Assembly (NCBI GenBank): GCA_006384855.1
Contig: VCJN01002429.1
Span: 62,001-126,000, forward strand
DNA: 64,000 nucleotides
Source of the DNA: Tetraselmis striata
Taxonomy: Eukaryota; Chlorophyta; Chlorodendrophyceae; Chlorodendrales; Chlorodendraceae
Direction: 5' to 3'
The translations under genes were made by a program, and so were the position numbers. The notes under the pieces are model-generated. The model saw nothing but the letters and a program-made list of their open reading frames with translations, was not told where the DNA came from and made no database searches. Below are positions 1 through 10,137 of the stretch, piece after piece (position 1 is the stretch's first letter; the number at the start of each line of letters is the position of its first letter).

Positions 1-409
1 GGCGGTTGGTTGGCAATTTCGCTAGTTGGTTGGTTAAGTTTGTTGGTGACCACAATTTGTTGGTCGGTTCGGTTATTGGTTTTGGTTGGGGTTGATTTTG
101 TTGGCGAAAAAGCACATTCTGTGGAATTTGCCGGCCCTGTTGGTATTGCATAGGCCTAAGACAATGTGCCCAGGTAGGCAAGCGAATGTTTGTCTAGCGC
201 GCTGTTTGGTCCCATGCTAGTATTGAGCTTGCAAGAACTGCTTGCAAGGGCAGGCAGCACCATGACCCACACCTAGGGCGTCCCTCAGGGGATACAACCG
301 GTTTAACACATCCAAAGGTTGGCCCAGTCATCATGCATTCCCTATGTTCATGCATGTAATGGTGCCGGGTTGCGAACAAGTTGGTGTTAGACGGGAAAAG
401 AAAGTTACA

Positions 410-462
<53 letters not shown>

Positions 463-3337
463 ATTTATTTGGTTGGTCTCTTGTCTGGTTTTGTTGGTGT
501 GGGTGGTTGTAGGTTTGCTAGTAAAGGGTTATCGCGATGGATCTATGTTATGTTTCTGGATGAACTTTTAATGGCAATTGTTGCCTCTTTGTCCCAGTCT
601 TTGCTAGACTTCTTTGCAACCCAACGCTATCTAGCACTTGTCACTGCATCGGCATACATGATTTTCTTCAATCCGCAGTTTGAACAGCTCGCATGCCAGA
701 TAGTTGTGGCCAATACCGCGGCACCAGGAGCAGGAGATACTGCCCCACGGTATAATCCACGTTCTGCTAAGACCAGGAGGTTGTTTGAGGTGTGGAGGTT
801 GTAAGGTCGTAAGTTCAAGTGGAGGGATCTGGCGAGATTCAGGTTTAGGTGGCGGCGGACTGGCAACGGGTCGGTTGAGACGGCCATGTCTACGGCCATA
901 CGGCGCAAAGGTAGGGTACTTGATCGGAATTGGTGTGGCCCTTCCAACATGTTCATGGCCATGCTGCTGATAGAGCAGATAGTAAGTAAGTATTTGTTCG
1001 GTTTGTCAATGATATCCAAAAGGATATCAAAAGTAAGAGGGCTATGTAACAGATTTGTGATTTGCAACATCTCGGCAAACTTGAGAGGTAGCTTTTTCTC
1101 CTTAAGAAAAGCCAAATTGAGATGGGCAACAACTGATGTAGAATAAGTTTTCTCTCAGGTGCTATTTTTCCACAGTGCTGTAGGTAACCAATGGTAAAAG
1201 GTACAAAGATCTGGACAGTACTTGACTTTGAGTTCAGACAGAGCGATATCGATAGATGGTTTGGGGGACATCAGTATATCCATTGCATGTCTTCTGTCTT
1301 AGTAAGCAAGTGATCAGATGTTTAGACGTATCTTCAAATCACTGAAAGAAGTAAGTGACTGTCTTCTGTGTGCAAACTGAACAAACATATCTTGCATCTG
1401 GATAAAACATATTTGGATTGTTTGTTGATTGAGTTTTTGATATTTGTTCCAGTCACATAGTTTTACTCATATCCCTGAATGGCAACTTGAACCACATCCA
1501 GGAAATGCATTGTGTCGGTGGTATATAGTGGTTTGGTTTATTCTATACGCAATGTACCCTGTCAATAAGGGTATTTTGATATTGAGAGTTGGTAGGTGAG
1601 AGCTCACCTATGGTTGGCGAGATGACTCTTTCTCTTCGGCAACACGCCGGCGTTTAGGTTGCACAGGATTGCCACCTATGATGGTTGATTTGGTTCAGTT
1701 TGTAGGGTTTAAGTGTAGGGTTTGAGTTGGAGGGTCTCTCAGTTGAGTGGAGCGAAGGACTGGTGACCGTGATCGATCAACAACTGAATGAATCTCGCTG
1801 CGGAACACCGGGATCGCTACCTGTGTTGAAGAATTGCATGACTGTATAGGATCGACGGTGTTAGCAGGGAAGAGCAGTCGTTGGCGGCCGACACGGATCT
1901 TGCTGCCAAGTCTCGGCAGCTACTGCCATCACAGTTTTGATGAAATGCTGCGACTGGAAGTGGAGACGGTTGTCTGGATGCCAATCTTGGTCCATGACAG
2001 TGTTGACCATTCGCATGACGTGTAGCACAGGGAACGGAGGAACGGTAAGCGGTGTCATCTCGGAGATTACCGTTTGAATAAGAGCATTATCTCGATCTCC
2101 AAAGCTGAGTGGAAGTGCCATGGGGTTTGACTCCCCACGTTTCTCTCGCGGCAGTAATCGTCGTAGCCTTGCAATAGCTAGGAGCCAGTGTGCATGATTA
2201 AAAGCCAAGAACGAGCACGGCCGAGCTGTCGAGAGAGCCCTAGGCCGTGCAGGGAACTCAGTCGAAAATCACTAGGAAGCACGATTTTCAGGTCGTCGGG
2301 TGAGGTGGTCTGGTCAGGTTCGCGGTTACTAGTATTATCAACAACTTGGTAGCGCTCTGTTATTGGATGATGTGATATGTCAGCCGGTTCGTAATGTATG
2401 CAGGGTCAGTCTTTGAAGGGTTCCGTGCAGCATGATGCGATTCGTTGGTAGAGTTGATATCAGATGCATAGCTGGATAAATGTTGGTGTCGGTGGTGAAT
2501 CAGGTACAAGGCGACGACGACATCTCGCCATATCGCGCCAGGTCGGGGTTCGGACGATTTTCTCGGCCGATGTGAAAGAAGTCGGAATGGCGCGGGGAGA
2601 CCAAGTACAGGTTCCCGTCGGCCGTAATTGCGGAGTCATAAGAGATTATATGTAATGGCAACGGTGGTCAGCAGCGATCCCGACCACAACACGGTGGAAG
2701 GAAAACGTAACAATACGGTGGTGATGAGTTGAGGTCTAGGCGGAGAGACCATAAAGCTGTGTTGATGTGGTGTCGTCATTGGTTCAAGCCGTAATGTCAA
2801 GGTACCGGTACAAGGATGTTGGGAAACACGCCGGCGCAGGTGTAGCTATGCTGCAGGAGAGTACTAGCGATCGGTAGGTTGAAGCACCAAATGTGAGAAG
2901 AAGGTGTGTGTGAGGCAGCATGGCTCATCAAGCTAGAAAGCTTATCGGGAAGCGAATGTTGTGGAAGATAGAATAGTGAGTACAAGTTGTGCTGCGGAGC
3001 TGGACAATCGGGTGACGGTGCGCATCAATAGATAATCGGGTGACATGTGCCCATGTCACTATGTCTACATGTTATTGGTTGAAGGGTTACTAGGTTTTGT
3101 AGGGTTTGGTCATCCTCTCACAGGTAAATAGTAAATACCAAGGTCGGGTTGCAGTCCACTTCCAGTATTGTAGGCTGCATGCAACCGGCAGTGCAAGCTG
3201 CGATAGCAATGAAACTGCTGATTATAGGGAAGGGCGGGATAGTGAAGGGCAAAGGGGCAGCCATGGCGGATGCAGAGGGGCAGCAATCGTGGTGGAAGCT
3301 GTAATATATCATTAAATTGTCTACAGAGGGGAAACGC
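1..3337. other. Intergenic, no gene recognised
   Basis: AT-leaning sequence with only short, compositionally poor ORFs in several frames, none with a recognisable domain. The first 120 bases are rich in GTTGGT-type repeats. A (CA)n microsatellite lies at 411-454. I see no convincing exon, RNA gene or complete mobile element. Confidence 0.5.
411..454. repeat. (CA)n microsatellite
   Basis: Uninterrupted CA dinucleotide run of about 44 bases. Confidence 0.97.
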
Positions 3338-3822
3338 CTACCTACTATGTGTACAGTTGTGTGTGTCCATCGATGAATAGCTTGCATAGTGAAACACGCG
3401 TAAAATAGCATGATGGCATAAAAAGCCCTCTAATCCCCCGCCTCCTTTTCTCCTGGCTCGGCTCCATACTGCTCCATCATGGACTCCACCGCTTCCCATT
3501 GAATGCGGTTGCCCCCCCCCCCCTCCTCGCCCTCGCCCTTTAGGACCTAGCTGGTCAACCAATCCTCTCGGCATGGCTTGAGTAGATCCGCCGTCACGGC
3601 GCTGAAAGCAGCCTCGCCGTAGTACGACGCCAGTAGCTCCCTGGCATACGTCGCCATATGGCTTATTGTCATTGGCGGGCGCCATCCAAACGTTATCCAG
3701 TGAGATTTGGGGCACTTTGGGTAACTGCACTGCAGTCCCTTTTCGGGAAGTACAAGAGGCTGCAATGCAGAAGCTAAACTGCAGGCTGCAACTACTAGAG
3801 CATGCAGTGCAGTCAATACTGT

Positions 3823-4830
3823 AGCCCGATCAGTTCAATACCAGTTAAGTTCGGGGTAGTTCGGGAGTTCAGGCCGAAACCGAACTGAACCACCTCAATT
3901 CAGTTAAGACTGAACCGCCTGGAAAATCCCTTAAACTTAGGGGTCTCCGAACTACACCGTAACACAACAGATATGTCCCCGGCAAGTTACCCCAGTGTCC
4001 ATTCATGGAGATAAGGTGTTATACGGTGAGAAACTTGCCGCGCACGCCTCAAAACCTCTCCAACAGATAAGGTGCACCGGCCGCCATCATGTTGTTCAGC
4101 ACACAACACTTCCACTCCAACACTTCCACTCCAACACCCAAACAAGAACCAGGTCCACTGTCAACCTGATATGCAATCGCCGCCCATCAGTACACATGAA
4201 CGCGGCGATGAGGTAGTGGACGATGTCGTCGAATCGGTTGAGGAAGACGTCGTCATCGCATCGTGGAGAAGGAGTTGCATGTTGCATGCGACGATGACGG
4301 CGCGCAGCTAACTGCCGGCGTTACTCCCAATGCAATGCGGCGGCGCCCCCTCGCGTGCCTAGCACCGCCTCTTCGCGCGCCCGAGGGCAGCTACCCGAAC
4401 CCGAACCCCAACAACCGATGGTATTCGAGCAACCAACAACATACTAGATCGGCGGCCGACGCGCCCATTGGCGACAATGCGCTCGATCACCGCGTCGATT
4501 TAGCACAGCGCGTAGACACCAACACATGTAGTATTTTCCTTTCCATAACATTTTTTGGCTAACATTTTGTCGCTGCATTTTAATCATCGCATCAGCGAGT
4601 TCTATAGGCACATTCAGACCGCAGCTCAGTAGTTGTTCATTGGCAGTTCGATGGCAGTTCGGATTGAACTCGGTTGAGTTCGGGCAGTTCGGACATTTTA
4701 GTTATCCAGTTCAATCAGAACTGCGGTTCCGTTCAGTCTGAACTGAATTCAGTTGAACTCCCTGAATTCAGTTCAGTCCGAACTGAACTCGGCCGAAATG
4801 AGTTCGGCACAACCTCGGTGAACACCAGTA
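3823..4830. repeat. CAGTTCGG-rich repeat islands flanking about 0.65 kb
   Basis: Two islands (about 3,823-3,960 and 4,620-4,830) are built from short variants of CAGTTCGG and its complement CCGAACTG, including palindromic GAATTC cores. The islands hold both orientations, so they could pair with each other. The DNA between them (3,960-4,620) has no convincing gene. They could be the degenerate ends of a small DNA element, but no target duplication could be fixed by eye. Confidence 0.4.
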
Positions 4831-4859
4831 TCGACTACCAATATATGCTTCCACCGCGC

Positions 4860-4930
4860 AATTGTAGTAGTGGACGTTTCCTATTGCCTTTTCGGGTGGT
4901 TTCCTGATCGCCTGTTGCAGCTAGCTCATT
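4860..4930 (+). mobile_element. Solo 3' tail of non-LTR family B
   Basis: About 65 bases resemble the sequence just after the ORF at 54,684-55,493. Shared landmarks are TATTGCCTTTT, a TGATTTCC/TGGTTTCC block, ATCGCC and GCTAGCTCAT. This fits a severely 5'-truncated insertion keeping only the 3' end, as target-primed retrotransposition often produces. Confidence 0.5.
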
Positions 4931-5303
4931 CCCCTACCTCTTGGGTTGAGCGGAGGAAAAGGAGAGCCGCGTCCGAAATCGCCTGGAATACGAGAGAATC
5001 GATACCGGTTACAATACGGTTTTATGCAACGGTTTGAGGACGCCGATTTGAGCGGATTTTTGGGCGTCCTCCGTCCGTCCGTCCTCCGTCCTCCGTCTGT
5101 CCGTCCTCCGTCATACGCGTTTCGCGTATGAACCGTCATACGTTCGGTGTTCGCTCGTATGATTTCACGGTACAGGTACGTGTACGGAAGGGTTCTGAAT
5201 GGATGCGCGAGCATTCTAGCCCAGGCACGTCATATATCCGTCTGATACGCCAAAATAACGCGGTACCGCAGCGCGTTTTTACTGCTGAATCAGCAAGCGA
5301 GAC

Positions 5304-5711
5304 GTGCCCGCCTCTTTTATTCTTACAACGACTATACGGTGGTCCAAGTATGTGCTGTATGACGAGGGTGACAAGTATGACGAGGGTGTCCGAAACGCCG
5401 CCGGCATGCTTCGCTTTGTTCCTTTCGCCGTTTCCGAGTTTGGCTCGTTGGCCCCGCACGCCGAGGCTTTCTTGGTGGAGCTCGCGAAAGCTAGCCACGC
5501 ACACTCTGGCAAAAAAAACGGCAAGCTCTTGTCTGCGTGGCGCCGCCGTTTCTCCTTGCTCATCAACATGGCACATGCAGACAACGTTCTAGGCGGGGTC
5601 GCGGCCGCGCGTGCGGCACGTGATGGTGCTCCTGCGCCTGTGTCGCGTCGCTCGTCGGCATGTGTTGCTATGACCCAGGTCATTGGCTGCAAGCGTCCTC
5701 GCCGCGGCTGA
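5304..5711 (+). pseudogene. C-terminal fragment of a non-LTR retrotransposon ORF2-like protein (family A)
   Basis: An open frame of about 135 codons resembles the conserved region found after the reverse transcriptase in many protist non-LTR retrotransposons: an 'RFVPFAVSEFG' core, a 'LAPHAEAFL' helix, an arginine-rich 'AWRRRFSL' block and a closing 'NVLGGVAAAR'. No RT or endonuclease motif lies upstream, so the copy looks 5'-truncated. An inverted copy of its 3' end is at 14,335-14,760. The family assignment rests on pattern memory; there is no alignment behind it. Confidence 0.5.
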
Positions 5712-5912
5712 TAGCCTACCCCGGGGCGGGGGTTCCTTTGGTTCTTGGCAGCTAAGTGACTTCGTGGTTCCCTTGTCTCCTTCTTGGTTCTTGGCTCCCT
5801 GTCCTCCTGCTCGACCTTGGTTTCAGGCTTGTGTCTCTCTTTTGCTGGCAACCTTTCATAGTTGCTGTTAGTTCTGTTTGTAGTGCGCTTTTGTGAAAGC
5901 CCTTATGTAATA
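5712..5912 (+). mobile_element. 3' UTR and tail of non-LTR family A
   Basis: This stretch follows the ORF stop and is matched in reverse complement at 14,335-14,640, including the block ending GAAAGCCCTTATGTAA. The match to a second copy defines it as the element's 3' untranslated region. Confidence 0.6.
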
Positions 5913-6119
5913 AACATACAAAGTATGTGCTGTAAAATGATGATGCAAGAAGGGGTCGCCGCGGTGCGGGGGCAGTCCGCCGACCCGGGGCCTGGCGTCC
6001 GTCGACGGACGGGCGACGGTCGAACGACGGCGTCCGGCGTCCGGTGCCGGTACAGGCGGCGGGCATGGCGATTCGCGGCGTGCCCGCCCCGTAGACCTGA
6101 CGACCGGCCCGACCTGGGC

Positions 6120-6480
6120 GGCCTCGTGCGGGATGCGGGCCGCCTGTAGGCGGCTTGTACTGTATTGCTGATCTTGTAGTGCTGCTTTTGGCGCGGGGGG
6201 GGGGGGGGGGGGGGGTGGGGGGGGGGGGTAATACAACTTTTAGCGGTGGGTTGGGTACTGGCCTTTTTGTAATGCACAGCACCGCCGGTAGTCAGCGGCC
6301 CGCTTTTACGCGGCTTGCAGATTTAATCTGTTTTACAAATTAATACTTCTCTCAAAAATAAATTACTGACAAATCTAACGCTAAAAGCAGTATTACCCGG
6401 AATCAACAGTATTACAAGATCAACACTACAAGCCGGCTAAAAGCGGCCCGCATCCCGCACCAGGCTCAACCCAAGATGAG
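6120..6480. repeat. Inverted pair of hairpin-bearing repeats (family R)
   Basis: A repeat with the hairpin GCCGCCTGTAGGCGGC near 6,139-6,158 faces a second copy, GCCGGCTAAAAGCGGC near 6,433-6,460, in the opposite orientation. Each sits beside a GATGCGGGC or GCCCGCATC block. A poly-G tract (about 6,197-6,228) lies between them. Together they resemble the two ends of a short element or an inverted dimer of one terminus. Confidence 0.55.
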
Positions 6481-6769
6481 GTAGGGGCACCTCCACAAAT
6501 CCCCGGCGCGAAGCGCCGCTTAGTGTAATATACTAATATGTAATTACCAATGTAGGGACACCTTGCGGCAGCGATGCACGGCGCGCGCGGGGCAGACGCA
6601 AATGGGTGACGTGATGGTGGCGGGGGTTTCGTCGGCAGGATGGATGCAGCGCAGCAACGGGATGCGGCATCCGAAAAACAATAATAATCCGTGCATGTAG
6701 TCGCTAACGGGCGGCTGCTCTGTATACCTATTAGCAGTAGCGACTACATTACCAGTACCTATACTGGTG

Positions 6770-6900
6770 TGAATTACAAAAAGGGCAGTAACAAATCCAC
6801 CTACTGCTCAAAGTAGTACTGAAAAATCAACACATCAAGCCGCCTTAAAGCGGCCCGCATCCCGCATGAGGCGGGATGGGTGAGTGATGCGCACACAGTT
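6770..6900 (+). repeat. Family R double-hairpin terminus
   Basis: Two adjacent palindromes, GCCGCCTTAAAGCGGC and CATCCCGC..GCGGGATG, follow AAAATCAACACA and an AAAAAGGGCAGTAA block. The same arrangement recurs near 34,585-34,720, with partial versions near 6,400, 9,740-9,870, 14,760-14,900 and 27,330-27,430. Here the repeat lies about 130 bases beyond the stop codon of the decayed gene at 6,984-8,010. Confidence 0.6.
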
Positions 6901-6983
6901 CAGTTCGGGCCACGCGTGCACGTGTGTGTGAGGGTGATCCTCTGACGTGTTGTGCAGCTTCGGCAACGGGATGGCAGATAAAT

Positions 6984-8010
6984 CTACGCCGTCTGATGAG
7001 CGAGGCAGCGAGCGCGCTCTCGAGCCGCCACCAAGTGCAGGACGCCGAGGAAATCTCTTGCGAGTAAGGCCTCCTGGTGAGCCCGGGTGGTGCACTGAGT
7101 GCCCCGCGATGAGAGGGCACCCCGATCAGCAGCCAAGCATGCGACACCGCGCACTTTGCGGCGCACCCCCTTCTCACCTCACCCACGGTGACGAAGACCA
7201 TGCCCGTGTACTCCGACATATCCATGATGTCTCGAAGAGGGCCCTTCTGTCCGGGCTCCGTGTTGTGCCACGCCGCATCCCGCGCTGCCAGCCCCCGTTG
7301 TATGTCGCCCAACAAGGAGCGCTCAAACCGATCCTCAGCCGTGGCCCGGGGCACTACACTGTACTTATTGACTCCGTACCGCATAGTCTTGAACTCCGGC
7401 AAAGTGGACTTCAAGCTCTAGGGATCATAGCTCCCGTTCACGACGTTGAACGCCGGAAGGGAGAGCTCTGCGTCCGGCACTAGGTCCTTGACTTCATCCC
7501 TGCCTGGGTACGGTGTTGCCGAGAGGCATTGCCTGCTGGAATAGCAAGTCATCCACCTTCCGGCGTACAACGATACCAAGGTCGTTAACACAGTGATCGC
7601 GGAAGGCGTCTGCGATAACGCCGTGATGTACACGCCAGTGGGCGTCTCCAGGTGCCAGGAGGTTCATGAGTGCGTCGCCGTATAGGTCAACGGTGACGGG
7701 GTTCTGCTATGTCGAGGGCAGAATGATCTGGCTCCCAACCACCGGGGCCAAGCACGGGCAAGGCAGAAAGAAGTACCCGGCGGCGACCTCCCACAGCTCA
7801 TGCGGAGTCATGACCGTCCACGCGGTGGGGATGGCCACTGTCCACATGCCTCACGCCGCATCGAGGTGGTTAAACAAGATCGGCTTTCTACATGTGACAA
7901 GGAGAGCGCACACCTCATTTCGAAGCCGGGAGTTGTTGGCATGGTCTAGAAATGCCATCAGCTCATGTACCGGTGTCATCGATCATTTCGGACTGCGGTG
8001 GTATCAGATG
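6984..8010 (-). pseudogene. Decayed intron-containing gene of unknown function, copy 1
   Basis: Read on the minus strand, the frame between about 8,010 and 7,178 is coding-like but broken by stops and frameshifts. It includes 'VTVDLYGDAL', 'RRKVDDLLFQQ' and 'VPRATAEDRFERS'. A donor GTGAGA at 7,177 and an acceptor CTCACCAG at 7,074 define a 104-base intron. The last exon (7,073-6,984) reads 'EALLARDFLGVLHLVAARE' to a stop. The other copy at 34.8-35.2 kb has an intron of the same length at the same place, so the unit was copied as DNA. I do not recognise the protein. Its position beside double-hairpin repeats suggests an element-borne gene. Confidence 0.5.
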
Positions 8011-8013
8011 TAG

Positions 8014-9930
8014 CAAGTAATTTTAATTTACAATAGTCGCAATCTACACCGCGGTGTCAGTCACAAAATAAGTGCGAGGTGCAATGATATTTATAGTTAC
8101 CAAGATATCGCTACGCTAAAACAAGCAGGCGGACCAGCAATACCAATCTACACCCCATCCACATAAGTTTGGGGTCCTTTTTGGCTGAATATGAAATGAA
8201 AAATACTGGGGTATCTAAACGTAGGGCTTTAGGGCTGGAACCCGGGAATGTTTTAGGTTGTTATAAAACATTTTGCTTGATAGGGTTTAAATTATAACCT
8301 ATTACCCTAAGAATAGGGTATTGCGATCTGGCGCGGGGCTCAAAGGGCATGACGCAGTGATGCACAACAATACATGTTATTAGCACATATATGATGGCCC
8401 ACATGCATAGAGCATTGTATGGTGCAATGCCCGTAGATGTGTGAGGAAACATAGTAGCTCGCGGGTTGGGTGGGTTTGGGTGGGCATAGTCACGTAAGGC
8501 AGAGTGGGCACACGTGCGTGTGACGATGCTAGGACCAGTGCAGTTCTGCCCACTGCAAGCGACACCCCCTTGACTTCAAGCGCTTATAGCGGCTCAGGGA
8601 GTGCTCCAAAAATTCTAAAACAATGCGCAAAAAATCCTTGCGTCAAACGCGAGAGGTGATTTTCGATTTTTGAGCACCTAATTTGCACGTTTTGACCACT
8701 TTCTAGCGATGAACATAAAATACATCAATCACGGCATCCTTTCGCAACACTCAGCCTCAACATGGGGCGTAGCTTTGCGCTATGTGTGTCCCCTTAATCC
8801 ATACGCATTTGTGTGACAGTGTTATGAATGTAGATGCACACGGGCGGCGCAAACTTGCCACATGCTCCCTCTCTAGCCATGTCCTCGATGGCCAACAACA
8901 TTGTGCTGTTTTCAACATATTATTTTTGCTGATATTCAAGCATTTAATAGCGCGCTGCTATGTGGCATTCTACTTGTGATTCGGCGCAATTGCCATGCGT
9001 GCACGTGACCCCCATTGATGCGCTCTCGCCTAAGCCAAGGAGGGCTCAATAAGCCTTTCATGCGTGAGTAGGCAACAATAACAGCACCATTTTTGGCCGA
9101 ACATCACGCCATGTAGCGGTGAAACTGTAATTTAGGGCTTGTGCAATACCCTTAGTGACTTAATCTTGGTGCCCCACACATGTTGTAGGTGAACCTTACA
9201 CTAAAGATGGCAGCATGCCAGTACGGCGTGGGTTTGCGCGTTGGATGTATGCGTACGAAGGGATGGCGCAACTTGTTATCTTCCAGTGCAAGTTTTACAC
9301 GCATTGATTTGCCATTTCTCGAGGGGCGCAGAACGACGCATGCCCTGTCGCACGGTTAGGCCTAGAGCGCGCCCCCATTTTTTCCCAAGTCGACCTCGCC
9401 CTTAGTCACTTGCATGCAATTGCCCACACCGTATTTTCTACATGACATGCGCATGTCGAAAAAAACTGCAAAACCCAAACTTATGTGGAGGGGTGTATAT
9501 AGGCGAGATAAAAACGAGCCCGCCGGGCAACCAATACGGAACTATCTCGTATATGCATTGGCGGAGGATGGATGGATCCAAGGATGCAACAGGAATATTA
9601 ATTAACCGCGCGCAGGACGAAACTGGCGAATACCAAGCGCGGGCCAGCGCAGTCGCATCAAGCAGTCATGGTATCGGTACAGGGTACCTGTAGCAATCCT
9701 TCCCTAGATCAGCAGGGTACTACTAGTACTAGTGCGTATGACATAAGGCCATTAACGGGTCCACCGCTAAAAGCAGTACTAAATGATCAACACATTTGTG
9801 GAAGCCCTGATCTAATAATTACCAAAAGATCAACACAGCAAGCCGCCGAAAAGCCGCACTGGTATGGAGACATGATTATTATCGCCATCATCAGCTGTGG
9901 CGGCGTAAGAACCCGTTGTCAGACGCATCA
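8014..9930. other. Intergenic, no gene recognised
   Basis: AT-leaning DNA with only short ORFs. A partial family R repeat (AATTACC..AGATCAACACAGCAAGCCGCC) occupies about 9,740-9,870. Confidence 0.45.
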
Positions 9931-10045
9931 TATTACGCGACGGAGCAGGACGAGGTTTTTTTTTTTGTTTTTTTCGCCCCCGGGACAGGACTGGCACCAG
10001 TGAAAGAAACCCTTGCAGCGCCTCTACGACGGCCGAGGTATCTCC
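9930..10045 (+). repeat. About 100-base dispersed repeat, copy 1
   Basis: A T-rich run is followed by CGCCCCCGGGACAGGACTGG, CACCAGTGAAA and CTCTACGACGGCCG. The same order recurs at about 14,910-14,990. Confidence 0.7.
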
Positions 10046-10137
10046 AAATAGTCGCTACTGGGATACTTACTTGGCGGGGAATATGCTCGTATACTACCAC
10101 GATATTTTGGTACTGTATTTCAATCAGCAGCAAGCAT

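Noticed and set aside
6770-6900. Helitron 3' end
   Set aside because: A hairpin is present, but no CTRR end follows at the expected distance and no Rep/helicase segment was found.
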